DNA from: Pseudomonadota bacterium
GTDB lineage: Bacteria; Pseudomonadota; Alphaproteobacteria; Rhizobiales; Beijerinckiaceae
Direction of reading: 5' to 3'
NCBI GenBank assembly: GCA_028876585.1
Contig: JAGWRL010000213.1
Location: 1 to 23,011 of the forward strand
Length of the DNA: 23,011 bases
The notes under the pieces: generated by a model
What the model saw: only the letters and a program-made list of their open reading frames with translations
What the model was told of the DNA's origin: nothing
Database searches by the model: none
Position numbers and translations under genes: made by a program
Part shown: piece by piece, positions 1 through 7,640 of the stretch
Layout of the letters: every line of letters starts with the position of its first letter
Position numbering within the stretch: position 1 is the stretch's first letter

Positions 1-1675
1 CCTCGAACCAGCGCAGGTGATATTGCTCGGCGATGCCGGAGCCGAATACGATGAAACGGTTCGCGCCGATCTTGGCGAGCGTGAAATCGCCGATCAGCTT
101 GCCGTTGTCGTTCAGCATCGGCGACAGCGAAAGCTTGCCCACCGCCGGGATGCGGCCGGCCATGACGCGGGCGAGAAACTCGGCCGCCTTCGGCCCCTCG
201 ACCTCGATCTTGCCGTAATTGGCGATCTCGGTGACGCCGACGCCCGAGCGCGTCGCGCGGCACTCGGCGCCGACATGCTCAAACGCGTTGGAGCGACGGA
301 AGGTGACGTTCTCGACCGGCGCGACGCCCTTGGGCGCGAACCACAGCGGGTTTTCCAGCGCGCAGGATTCGCCCATCACGGCGTTGTCGGCCACCAGCCG
401 GTCGTAGATCGGCGAGGTGCGGAAGGGGCGGCCCGCCGGCAGTTCCTCGTTGGGGAAGCGGATGCGGAAGCGGCGCGAATAGTTCTCGCGCACCTTGGCG
501 TTGGTGTAGGCCATCGTCGCCCAATCGCCGAAGCGCGCCACATCCATGCCCCAGACGTCGTGGCCGGGATCGCCCTCGATCATCCAGTTGGCCAGCGCCA
601 GTCCGACGCCGCCGCCTTGGCTGAAGCCCGCCATCACGCCGCAGGCGACCCAGAAATTCTTGAGCCCCTTGACCGGGCCGATCAGCGGGTTGCCATCGGG
701 CGCGAAGGTGAAGGGGCCGTTGACGGTCTTGCGGATGCCGGCTTTGCCCAGCGCCGGGAAATGCTCGAACGCCGTCTCCAGGCTGGGGGCGATGCGTTCG
801 AGATCGTTGGGCAACAGGTTCTGGCCGAAATCCCACGGCGTCTGGCGCTCGCTCCAGGGCACGCAGGCCTGCTCGTAGGTGCCGATCAACATGCCGCCGC
901 GCTCCTGGCGCATGTAGATCTCGCCCTCGAAATCGATGACGTGGAACCTGTCCACCTTCGGGTCGATCACCTCGGGCAGGTCCTCGGTGATGAGGTAATG
1001 GTGCTCCATCGCCAGGATCGGCAGCTCCAGCCCGACCATGCGCCCGACCTCGCGCGCCCATAGGCCGCCGCAATTGACGACATGCTCGGCGTGGATGGTC
1101 CCTTTCTCGCTGACGACGTCCCACGAGCCGTCGGGGCGGGCTTGCAAATCCACCACGCGATTGAAACGGACGATCTCGGCGCCGGCCATCTGCGCGCATT
1201 TCGCATAAGCCTGGGTGACGCCCCAGGGGTCGAGATGGCCCTCGACCGGATCGAACATCGCGCCGACGAAATGCGTCTTCTCGATGAACGGGTACATTTT
1301 CGCCGCTTCGTCGATCGACAGGATTTCGAGGTTCATTCCCAGGTACCTGCCCCTCGCGCGGGCCATCTTGAGCCAGTCGAGCCGCTCCTTCGTGCCGGCG
1401 AGGTTCAGGCCGCCGGTGACGTGCATGCCGCAGGAGACGCCCGAGATCGCCTCGATCTCCTTGTAGAGATTGATGGTGTATTGTTGCAGCTTGGCGACAT
1501 TGGGATCGCCGTTGAGCGTGTGCATGCCTCCCGCTGCGTGCCAGGTCGAGCCGGAGGTCAGCTCCGAGCGCTCGATCAGCACGATGTCCTTCCAGCCGCC
1601 CTTGGTCAGGTGATAGGCGACGGAGGCGCCGACGACGCCGCCGCCGACGACGACGACCTGGGCTTCAGTTTTCAT
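1..1675 (-). CDS. Dimethylglycine/sarcosine dehydrogenase-type FAD enzyme with GcvT domain, partial
   Basis: The reading frame is open from an ATG at 1675 to the left edge (558 codons), so the C-terminus is missing. The N-terminus has a dinucleotide-binding GGGVVGAS motif (residues 11-18). It is followed by SGSTWHAAGG, where His46 matches the covalent-FAD histidine of the dimethylglycine/sarcosine dehydrogenase family. A DAO-type oxidoreductase domain fills roughly residues 1-400. The sequence then enters the linker and the folate-binding GcvT-like domain (ENPLWFAPKGVA onward). Family members oxidatively demethylate N-methyl amino acids, giving formaldehyde or methylene-tetrahydrofolate. The start overlaps the MFS stop by four bases (ATGA), so the two are translationally coupled and in one operon with the MttB homologue upstream. 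The exact substrate (dimethylglycine, sarcosine or another betaine product) cannot be read from sequence. Confidence 0.88.
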   Translation of the reverse strand, partial: MKTEAQVVVVGGGVVGASVAYHLTKGGWKDIVLIERSELTSGSTWHAAGGMHTLNGDPNVAKLQQYTINLYKEIEAISGVSCGMHVTGGLNLAGTKERLDWLKMARARGRYLGMNLEILSIDEAAKMYPFIEKTHFVGAMFDPVEGHLDPWGVTQAYAKCAQMAGAEIVRFNRVVDLQARPDGSWDVVSEKGTIHAEHVVNCGGLWAREVGRMVGLELPILAMEHHYLITEDLPEVIDPKVDRFHVIDFEGEIYMRQERGGMLIGTYEQACVPWSERQTPWDFGQNLLPNDLERIAPSLETAFEHFPALGKAGIRKTVNGPFTFAPDGNPLIGPVKGLKNFWVACGVMAGFSQGGGVGLALANWMIEGDPGHDVWGMDVARFGDWATMAYTNAKVRENYSRRFRIRFPNEELPAGRPFRTSPIYDRLVADNAVMGESCALENPLWFAPKGVAPVENVTFRRSNAFEHVGAECRATRSGVGVTEIANYGKIEVEGPKAAEFLARVMAGRIPAVGKLSLSPMLNDNGKLIGDFTLAKIGANRFIVFGSGIAEQYHLRWFE

Positions 1676-2856
1676 GGCGCGACGCCTCCGGAGACGAATG
1701 GGGCCGCGCGTGGCGCGGCGGGCACGAAGAACACGACCGCGACGAGCGCCGCTAGCATGAAGCCGGCGAGCCCGAAAAAGGCGGATGACAGCGAGAACGC
1801 GTCGGCGATGAAGCCGGTCAGCAGCGGCGCGGGCGCGCGCGGCAGCAGCCCGAAAAACGAAACCGCCGAAATGGCCGCCCCGGCGGATAGGCCGGGCCGG
1901 CGCGCCGCCAGCGAGAAGCCGCAGGGCACGATGGCGCCCGTGCCGGCGCCGAGAATGGCGAAACCGAGCGCGCTGACGCCGAACCCAAGATCGGCCCCGA
2001 CCAGCGTCAGCCCGAACGCCGCCACGGCGTAGGAGCCGAGCATCAGCGCGCGGTCGCTGAAGCCGCGACGCAGCCGATCGATGCCAAACCGCATCACGGA
2101 TTGGAACGCGGCGAAGAAGGCGGCGCCGAGGCCGGCGTAGGCGGCCAGCGACGGCGCGGTGTGGCGCAGCAACAGCGCCGCCCAGGAAAGCGCCGAGGTC
2201 TCGCAGACGATCGAGACGCCGATCGCCAGCCCGAGAATGGCCAGGCTGGAATCGAGGCCGCGCGGCGCCGTCACGCCGCCGATGCGCGGCTGGCCGGGCG
2301 GTTCCGAAATGGCGCGCGCCACCACCGCGGCGGCGGCGAGCAGGCCGGCTTCGGCGAGCAGCACGGCGATCCAGCCCAATCCGTTAAAGGCCAGCCAGCC
2401 GCCGAGCGCCGCGCCGGCGGCCGTCGTCGCCGAGGCGAAGGCGTGGAACTGGGCGAAGATCGGCTTGGCGGACCGCTGCTCGACGCGCGCGCCTTCCGCA
2501 TTCATCGCCGAATCGAGCAAGCCGGCGAGCACGCCAAACAGCGCCAGCGCGAGGCCGAGCCAAAGTCCCGTCCAGGCGGCCACCGTCAGCGCCAGCACCG
2601 GCCCCACCATCAACAGCGCGGCGAGCAATGTGCGGCGGACGCCGAAGCGGGCGGCGATCGCGCCGGCGGCCGACATCGCGGCGAGATAAAGTACGGTCAT
2701 CACGGTGAGCGCGACGCCGAACTGGAGCGCGTCGACGCCGATGCGCGCGATCACCGCCGCGCTGGCGCCAGCCCAGACGCCGCCGCTGAGGCCGAAGGCG
2801 CCAAAGGTGGCGGCGACGGCGCGACGCGGCGAAGCGGCGAAGGGAAGCAATGTCAT
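1672..2856 (-). CDS. MFS transporter
   Basis: A hydrophobic 394-residue protein with about twelve predicted membrane spans, the usual size for the major facilitator superfamily. A basic loop follows the second span (AARFGVRRTLL), as at the MFS loop 2-3 signature, and a second basic loop (RFGIDRLRRGFSDR) sits at the matching place in the C-terminal half. I chose the ATG at 2856 because a GGAG lies six bases upstream. An in-frame TTG at 2904 would add sixteen residues of non-hydrophobic sequence. It lies between the MttB homologue (87-base gap) and the dehydrogenase (four-base overlap), so uptake or export of a methylated amine or betaine is inferred from context only. It is not one of the usual betaine carriers (BCCT or ABC type). 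Confidence 0.85.
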   Translation of the reverse strand: MTLLPFAASPRRAVAATFGAFGLSGGVWAGASAAVIARIGVDALQFGVALTVMTVLYLAAMSAAGAIAARFGVRRTLLAALLMVGPVLALTVAAWTGLWLGLALALFGVLAGLLDSAMNAEGARVEQRSAKPIFAQFHAFASATTAAGAALGGWLAFNGLGWIAVLLAEAGLLAAAAVVARAISEPPGQPRIGGVTAPRGLDSSLAILGLAIGVSIVCETSALSWAALLLRHTAPSLAAYAGLGAAFFAAFQSVMRFGIDRLRRGFSDRALMLGSYAVAAFGLTLVGADLGFGVSALGFAILGAGTGAIVPCGFSLAARRPGLSAGAAISAVSFFGLLPRAPAPLLTGFIADAFSLSSAFFGLAGFMLAALVAVVFFVPAAPRAAPFVSGGVAP

Positions 2857-2943
2857 CAAGGGCTCCAGATCAGGCGCGGCGGGCGCCTTCAGCTCCTGTA
2901 GCAATTTTCCGCCCTCGACATGAACTTATGTGCAGTCTCTAGA

Positions 2944-4485
2944 TCAAAAGTCGGTGGGCGCGCCGCCTTCGGCCTTGCGGCGGGCGACGAATTCCTCCAG
3001 CGCCGCCAGCCGTTCCGGCTCGATCGGCGGCGCCTCGAAGCCGGCGAGGCGCGCCTTGTAAAGCCGCTCGGCGGTGTCGTAGGCGGTGGGCGAACCGGCC
3101 TCGCGCCAGGTTTCGTAATTGCGCCAGTCGGAGATCATCGGCGCGAAGAAGGCGTCGCGATAGCGCGTCTGGGTATGCGCGGCGCCGAAGAAATGCCCGC
3201 CCGGCCCGACTTCGGCCATCGCCTCGAACGCCAGCTCCTCAACGTCCACCTTCACGGGACGGAGGAACTCGCCGACCATGCCAAGCAGGTCGGCGTCGAG
3301 CATCATCTTCTCGAACGAGGCTTGCAGGCCGCCCTCCATCCAGCCCGCGCCGTGCATCATCAGATTGACGCCGCCCATGATCGCGCCCCACAGCGAGAAC
3401 ACGCTCTCATAGGCCGCCTGCGCGTCGAGCGAATTGGCGGCGTTGGCGTTGGAGGAGCGGTAGGGCAGCCCGAGCCGGCGCGCGAGCTGGCCCCCGATGA
3501 TCGCGGTCTTCATATATTCCGGCGTGCCGAAGGCCGGCGCGCCGGATTTCATGTCGACGTTGGAGGTGAAGCCGCCATAGACGAAGGGCGAGCCGGCGCG
3601 GGCCGTCTGCGCCACCACCAGCCCGGCCAAAGCCTCGGCATGCTGCTGGGCGAGCGCGCCGGCGAGCGTCACCGGCGCCATCGCGCCGGCGAGCGTGAAC
3701 GGCGTCAGCACGACGACCTGATTGCGCCGCGCCATCTGCAACACGCCCTCCAGCATCGGCGTGTCGAGCCGCAGCGGCGAAGACGAGTTGATGACGGTGA
3801 ACAGCGACGGCTCGCGCTCGAAGGTTTCCTCGTCGACGCCGCGCGCGATGCGCGCCATCTCCATGCCGTCGCGGATGCGTTCGCGCCCCAGGCTGTAGGC
3901 GTGGATCGGCTTGTCCGACAGCGTCAGCATGTCGAACAAGGCGACGAGGTGGCGCACCGAGGCGTGGATGTCGATCGGCTCGACGGGATAGCCGCCCCAG
4001 ACATGCACGGCGTCGAGCGTCTGGCCGAGGCGGATGAAGTTGCGGAAGTCGCGATGATTGCCGGGGCGCCGGCCGCCCTCGCGGTCGAACGAATTGGGCG
4101 TCGAGGCGACCGAACAAAAGGCGGTGTAGGCGCCGCCGATCTCGACGTTGCGGGCGGGATTGCGGGCGTGCAGCGTGAAGCTTTGCGGCGCCAGCCCGAT
4201 CTTGGATTCCACCAGCGCCGGATCGAACCGCACGCGGTCGGAGCCAGGCGCGACGTCGGCGCCGGCGTCCTTCAGCAGCGCCTTGGCCTCGGGGTGCAGA
4301 ATATCCATGCCGATCTCGCGCAGCACTTTCAGCGCGGCGTGGTGGATCGATTCGAGTTCGTCGGCGGAGACGAGATTGACGGGGGGAATGCGCAGCCTTG
4401 GCTGCGGCGGCGACACGGCGGGTTTGGCCGAACGCTCGGGCGCCCGCCGGCGCCGACGCGGCTGATCCTCGGCTTCGCTCGTCAT
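2944..4485 (-). CDS. MttB-superfamily (trimethylamine/betaine) methyltransferase homologue, non-pyrrolysine
   Basis: A 513-residue protein of the trimethylamine methyltransferase MttB family. The N-terminal 35 residues are basic and proline-rich, then the conserved region starts with SADELESIHHAALKVLREIG. Family-like stretches include the STPNSFDREGGRRPG region, the INSSSPLRLDTPMLEG region and the GGVNLMMHGAGWMEGGLQAS region. The frame has no internal UAG, so it belongs to the large non-pyrrolysine branch. The characterised member of that branch is the glycine betaine methyltransferase MtgB, which transfers a methyl group to a corrinoid protein. No corrinoid protein or corrinoid:folate methyltransferase gene is nearby. 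In this family such genes often sit beside dimethylglycine dehydrogenase-like genes, as here. Start: ATG at 4485 taken; a GTG at 4494 is an alternative. Substrate and acceptor are unknown. Confidence 0.85.
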   Translation of the reverse strand: MTSEAEDQPRRRRRAPERSAKPAVSPPQPRLRIPPVNLVSADELESIHHAALKVLREIGMDILHPEAKALLKDAGADVAPGSDRVRFDPALVESKIGLAPQSFTLHARNPARNVEIGGAYTAFCSVASTPNSFDREGGRRPGNHRDFRNFIRLGQTLDAVHVWGGYPVEPIDIHASVRHLVALFDMLTLSDKPIHAYSLGRERIRDGMEMARIARGVDEETFEREPSLFTVINSSSPLRLDTPMLEGVLQMARRNQVVVLTPFTLAGAMAPVTLAGALAQQHAEALAGLVVAQTARAGSPFVYGGFTSNVDMKSGAPAFGTPEYMKTAIIGGQLARRLGLPYRSSNANAANSLDAQAAYESVFSLWGAIMGGVNLMMHGAGWMEGGLQASFEKMMLDADLLGMVGEFLRPVKVDVEELAFEAMAEVGPGGHFFGAAHTQTRYRDAFFAPMISDWRNYETWREAGSPTAYDTAERLYKARLAGFEAPPIEPERLAALEEFVARRKAEGGAPTDF

Positions 4486-4568
4486 CCCGCTCACGTCCCG
4501 CCGCCCGATTGCGCGGGCGCGAGACTAATCGCAAGGACTGGAATTCGCCATGCCGGAAATAGGCATTG

Positions 4569-4576
4569 GCATATGC
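4569..4576. promoter_or_regulatory. GCATATGC palindrome upstream of the MttB homologue
   Basis: An 8-base perfect palindrome sits in the 95-base gap between the LysR stop (4581) and the MttB-homologue start (4485). It lies in an AT-richer patch and satisfies the loose T-N11-A pattern of LysR sites (T at 4567, A at 4579). It could be an operator for the adjacent LysR protein. The motif is short and the evidence weak. Confidence 0.2.
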
Positions 4577-4580
4577 AAAA

Positions 4581-5540
4581 CTAATTGGCGGCGGGAGCCG
4601 GCGGCGACCCGACCGCCGCTTCGAGTTGCTGCCGGTCGGCGGCGAAGCGCGCAATCGCCCAGGAGCGGAACAGCGCCACCGCTTCGTTGCTCAGATCTTC
4701 CGGGTGGGTGGTGAGATAATAGCCGTAACCCTCGTCGAGCCAGATGTCGAACGGGCGCACCAGCCGCCCCGCCTTGATATCCTCGGCGAACAGGATCGGA
4801 TCGATCAGCGCCAGGCCGTCGCCCATCATCGCGTATTGCACCGCGAGTTGCTGCGTGTCGAACACCATGCCGCGATCGACGGAGAGATCGGGCCGGCCGA
4901 TCAGCCGCGTCATCATCTCCCAGAACATGTGGCGCGGCTTGTCCTCCAGCTTCAGATGCAGCAGATCGCAGGAGGAGATGAATTTGGCGGGGTCGGTGTG
5001 GTCGACCGTTTGCAACAGCTTCGGGCTGCACACGATGGTCGAGCGCACCATCCACAACAGATCGTGGATCGCGTCGGTGACGCGCGGCTCGCTATAGACG
5101 ATGGCGATGTCGATGTCGCCGTCGGTCTCCGGGCCGGTCATCGGCTTGGACACCACCTCGACCGAAATGCCGGGGTTTTCCGAGCGAAAATCGCGCAGGA
5201 TCGGGATCGCCAGCCGATGCGCGAAGGACGTCGGCAGCGCCACCTTCAGCACCCGTTTCGGCCGACCCTTCTCCTTGATCACCTCGCCCAGCGCCTGATC
5301 GATGCGATCGAACGACTTCGTCACGACGGGCAGGATGTGGCGCCCCGCCTCCGTCAGCACGAGCTGTTGCGGCCGGCGCTCGAACAGCGCGACGCCGAGA
5401 AAATTCTCCAGCACGATCACGTGCCGGCTGACCGCGCTCTGCGCGACGGTGAGCGAATTGGCGGCCGCGGTGAAGCTGAGATGTTGTCCCGCCGCTTCGA
5501 AGGCGCGCAGCGCGTTGAGCGGCAACCATTTGCGATCCAT
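4581..5540 (-). CDS. LysR-family transcriptional regulator, GcvA-like
   Basis: A 319-residue protein with the LysR layout. The N-terminal winged helix-turn-helix (about residues 1-62) contains LPLNALRAFEAAGQHLSFTAAA and QSAVSRHVIVLE. A substrate-binding domain of periplasmic-binding-protein type follows (about 90-300). The N-terminus resembles the GcvA subgroup, which regulates the glycine cleavage system and, in other genomes, amino-acid and beta-lactam responses. The ATG at 5540 follows a GGGACGG sequence; an earlier in-frame ATG at 5606 would overlap the enolase-type gene. It lies 22 bases downstream of that gene and 95 upstream of the MttB homologue, all on the same strand. It is the most obvious candidate to control the methyltransferase-MFS-dehydrogenase unit. 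The effector is unknown. Confidence 0.92.
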   Translation of the reverse strand: MDRKWLPLNALRAFEAAGQHLSFTAAANSLTVAQSAVSRHVIVLENFLGVALFERRPQQLVLTEAGRHILPVVTKSFDRIDQALGEVIKEKGRPKRVLKVALPTSFAHRLAIPILRDFRSENPGISVEVVSKPMTGPETDGDIDIAIVYSEPRVTDAIHDLLWMVRSTIVCSPKLLQTVDHTDPAKFISSCDLLHLKLEDKPRHMFWEMMTRLIGRPDLSVDRGMVFDTQQLAVQYAMMGDGLALIDPILFAEDIKAGRLVRPFDIWLDEGYGYYLTTHPEDLSNEAVALFRSWAIARFAADRQQLEAAVGSPPAPAAN

Positions 5541-5562
5541 TTTCCGTCCCCTCGGGGGCTTG

Positions 5563-6705
5563 TCAGCCGATCCGTGTGGCCGCGAGCCGCTCCTCCGACA
5601 CTTCATAGCCCATGCCGGGTTTGTCGGTCAGCACGATATTGCCGGCGGAGTCAACGCGCAAAGGCTCCTGCATGAGAAAATCGCGCGCGGTCACGTCCCA
5701 TTCCGGCGGGTCGTAAGGAAATTCCATGAACGGCGCGTCGCACAGGCCGGCGGTGAGATGGGCGTTGGCGACGACCCCCATCCCATTGGTCCAGGTGTGC
5801 GGGGTGAAGACGAGATTATGCTCCTGCGCCATCGCCGCGACGCGCCGCAGCCCGGTGATTCCGCCCACCAGCGCCGCGTCGGGCTGCAACACGTCGAGGC
5901 ATCCCTCGTTGATGAGGTCGCGGAATTCGTAGAGCTCGCGCGTCATCTCGGCTCCCGCGATGCGGATGTCGACCTTGTCGCGCAACCGCCGCATGCCCTC
6001 GCGGTCGCCGCGATGCAGCGGCTCCTCCATCCAGTAAACACGCAAGCGCTCCAGCTCGCGCGCGACCTCGACCGCGTCCTTCAGCGCCCACGAGGGATAG
6101 GCGTCCCACGACATGCGCCAGCCCTGATTGCAGTCGACCATCAGATCGAGCTTGTTGCCGACGCGGGCGCGCACCGCCTCCAGCGCCTTCTCGTCGTCGC
6201 GCCAGTCGCCGCGATGGAAGCGGATTTTCAGCGCGGGAAAGCCTTCGCCGAGATAGCGCTCGGCCGCGTCGGCGAGGTCGGACGCGCCGCGCAACGTCCC
6301 CGATGACGCATAGGCGCGCACCCGGTCGGAGAGGCCGCCGAGCAGCTTCCACACCGGCTGTCCGGCAAGCTTGCCGGCAAGATCCCACAGCGCGAGATCG
6401 AGCGGCCAGCAGCGGCCCCAGTGGAAACTGATGTTGTTGAGGATGCGCCAATGGCGCTCGATCCGCATCGCGTCCTGCCCGACGAACAGATGCTCGTGGC
6501 CGGCAAAGCCGAGCATCATGTCGCCGGAGCCTAATCCGGTGACGCCGAGGTCGGTGTGAACGCGCACCACCGCCGCGTCGAAATGGGTGCGCGGCTGCGT
6601 GTCCCAACTGGCGCGGAACGGCGGATCGAGCGGCAGCCGGTGCCGGGTGATCTCGATGGCCGTGATGATGGCTTTCGGGGCGTTGGCGAGCGGCGCGAAG
6701 GTCAT
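5563..6705 (-). CDS. Mandelate racemase/muconate lactonizing enzyme family protein (enolase superfamily)
   Basis: A 380-residue protein with the N-terminal capping domain and C-terminal barrel of the enolase superfamily. Candidate Mg2+ ligands are Asp191 (DCNQGW), Glu227 (WMEEPL) and Glu253 (GAEM). The His-Asp dyad of the mandelate racemase subgroup is present as Asp276 (LQPD) and His303 (TPHTW). At the second-strand motif the usual Lys-x-Lys reads Lys160-Ile-Arg162, so the classical lysine base on that face is replaced by arginine. Family members dehydrate, epimerise or racemise sugar acids or amino-acid derivatives through an enolate. Start at 6705: a GGGGGGA Shine-Dalgarno lies just upstream. 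It is followed by a GcvA-like LysR gene 22 bases downstream and is divergent from the GST gene. The substrate is not predictable. Hydroxyproline betaine 2-epimerase (HpbD) belongs to this superfamily, so a betaine role is conceivable beside the MttB gene. Confidence 0.85.
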   Translation of the reverse strand: MTFAPLANAPKAIITAIEITRHRLPLDPPFRASWDTQPRTHFDAAVVRVHTDLGVTGLGSGDMMLGFAGHEHLFVGQDAMRIERHWRILNNISFHWGRCWPLDLALWDLAGKLAGQPVWKLLGGLSDRVRAYASSGTLRGASDLADAAERYLGEGFPALKIRFHRGDWRDDEKALEAVRARVGNKLDLMVDCNQGWRMSWDAYPSWALKDAVEVARELERLRVYWMEEPLHRGDREGMRRLRDKVDIRIAGAEMTRELYEFRDLINEGCLDVLQPDAALVGGITGLRRVAAMAQEHNLVFTPHTWTNGMGVVANAHLTAGLCDAPFMEFPYDPPEWDVTARDFLMQEPLRVDSAGNIVLTDKPGMGYEVSEERLAATRIG

Positions 6706-6719
6706 GGTGTCCCCCCAAA

Positions 6720-6738
6720 TGGATCGACGGTCGATCCA
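6720..6738. promoter_or_regulatory. Perfect 19-bp dyad (8-bp arms, 3-bp spacer), candidate operator
   Basis: TGGATCGA-CGG-TCGATCCA is a perfect inverted repeat in the 127-base divergent region between the enolase-type gene and the GST gene. It ends 14 bases before the enolase-type ATG, immediately ahead of its Shine-Dalgarno. A second perfect palindrome, GCATCGATGC, lies at 6766-6775. Spacing and symmetry suit a dimeric repressor such as a GntR- or TetR-type protein better than a LysR T-N11-A site. No such gene is adjacent. In RNA it could also form a short hairpin before the ribosome binding site. Confidence 0.5.
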
Positions 6739-6832
6739 GACTGTGTAGCCCATACGGACAGGCTTGCATCGATGCGACGGCGACGGCAATGTCGGGCGAC
6801 CGGAGCGACGCCCGCCTCGGACGCGAGGCCGC

Positions 6833-7495
6833 ATGTTGATCGTCCATCACCTCAACAATTCCCGCTCGCAGCGCGTGCTGTGGCTGCTCGAAGAACTCGG
6901 CCTGCCTTACGAGATCAAGCATTATCAGCGCAACGCCCGGACCATGCTGGCGCCGCCGGAACTCAAACGCGTGCATCCGCTCGGCAAATCACCCGTCCTT
7001 ACCGACGGCGAGGCGACGCTGGCGGAAACCGGCGCCATCGTCGAATATCTGGTCGAGAAGGCGGGCGGCGCGTTGCGGCCGCCGCCGGGCGCGCCCGAGC
7101 GGCTGCGCTGGACCTACTGGCTGCATTTCGCCGAAGGCACCGCGATGCCGCCGCTGGTGATGCGGCTGATCTTTTCGCGATTGCCCGAGCGCGCGCCGGC
7201 GCTGCTGCGCCCGGTGACGCGCATGATCGCGGCGCGGACCCTGAGCGATTACATCGATCCCCAGATCAAGACGCAGTTCGACTATATCGAGAGCGAACTG
7301 GCGAAATCGACCTGGTTCGCGGGCGAGGATTTCTCCGCCGCCGACGTGATGATGAGCTTTCCCCTGGAAGCCGCCGGCGCGCGCGCGAAAGCCCTCGACG
7401 GCCGGCCGAGGGCGAAGGCCTTCGTCGAACGCTGCCACGCGCGGCCGGCGTTTCAACGCGCCCTGGAGAAGGGCGGGCCCTACGCCTACGCCTGA
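6833..7495 (+). CDS. Glutathione S-transferase family protein
   Basis: A 220-residue protein. It has an N-terminal thioredoxin-fold domain (about 1-80) with the early NNSRSQRVLWLLEELGLPYE stretch, the cis-proline loop HPLGKSPVL and the glutathione-contacting ETGAIVEYL motif. An all-helical C-terminal domain follows, including the FSAADVMMSFPLE capping-box region. It resembles the cytosolic GstB/Gtt1-like bacterial and fungal group. Expected role: glutathione conjugation or glutathione-dependent redox chemistry on an unknown electrophile. Start: ATG at 6833 with GAGG four bases upstream; the methionine is followed directly by the usual IVHHL first strand. An earlier in-frame ATG at 6764 adds 23 unconserved, arginine-rich residues. 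It is divergent from the enolase-type gene and 145 bases upstream of a LysR gene. Confidence 0.9.
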   Translation: MLIVHHLNNSRSQRVLWLLEELGLPYEIKHYQRNARTMLAPPELKRVHPLGKSPVLTDGEATLAETGAIVEYLVEKAGGALRPPPGAPERLRWTYWLHFAEGTAMPPLVMRLIFSRLPERAPALLRPVTRMIAARTLSDYIDPQIKTQFDYIESELAKSTWFAGEDFSAADVMMSFPLEAAGARAKALDGRPRAKAFVERCHARPAFQRALEKGGPYAYA

Positions 7496-7640
7496 CGCCG
7501 CGCGCTCAGGGTATTTCACCAATTCCGGATGAGGCCCCTGGCGCCCAAGCGGGCGGGAATTCGCATTAGACCTCGCCGCGCTTTCATCCCGGGCGATTAT
7601 CGCGTATCGCTCAGCCCAGTGGGGGGAGCGCCGGGGCGCA

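Noticed and set aside
1082..2032. Plus-strand open frame opposite the dehydrogenase and MFS genes
   Set aside because: It crosses two coupled minus-strand genes and has a low-complexity C-terminus; no family resemblance.
2944..4485. Pyrrolysine-type MttB with amber read-through
   Set aside because: The frame has no internal TAG across the family region, and no pyrrolysine genes are present in the window.
2920..4584. Long plus-strand open frame (554 codons) opposite the MttB homologue
   Set aside because: It is antisense to a gene with clear family similarity. Its translation is rich in Arg, His, Gly and Asp with no domain pattern, as expected from GC-rich codon shadowing.
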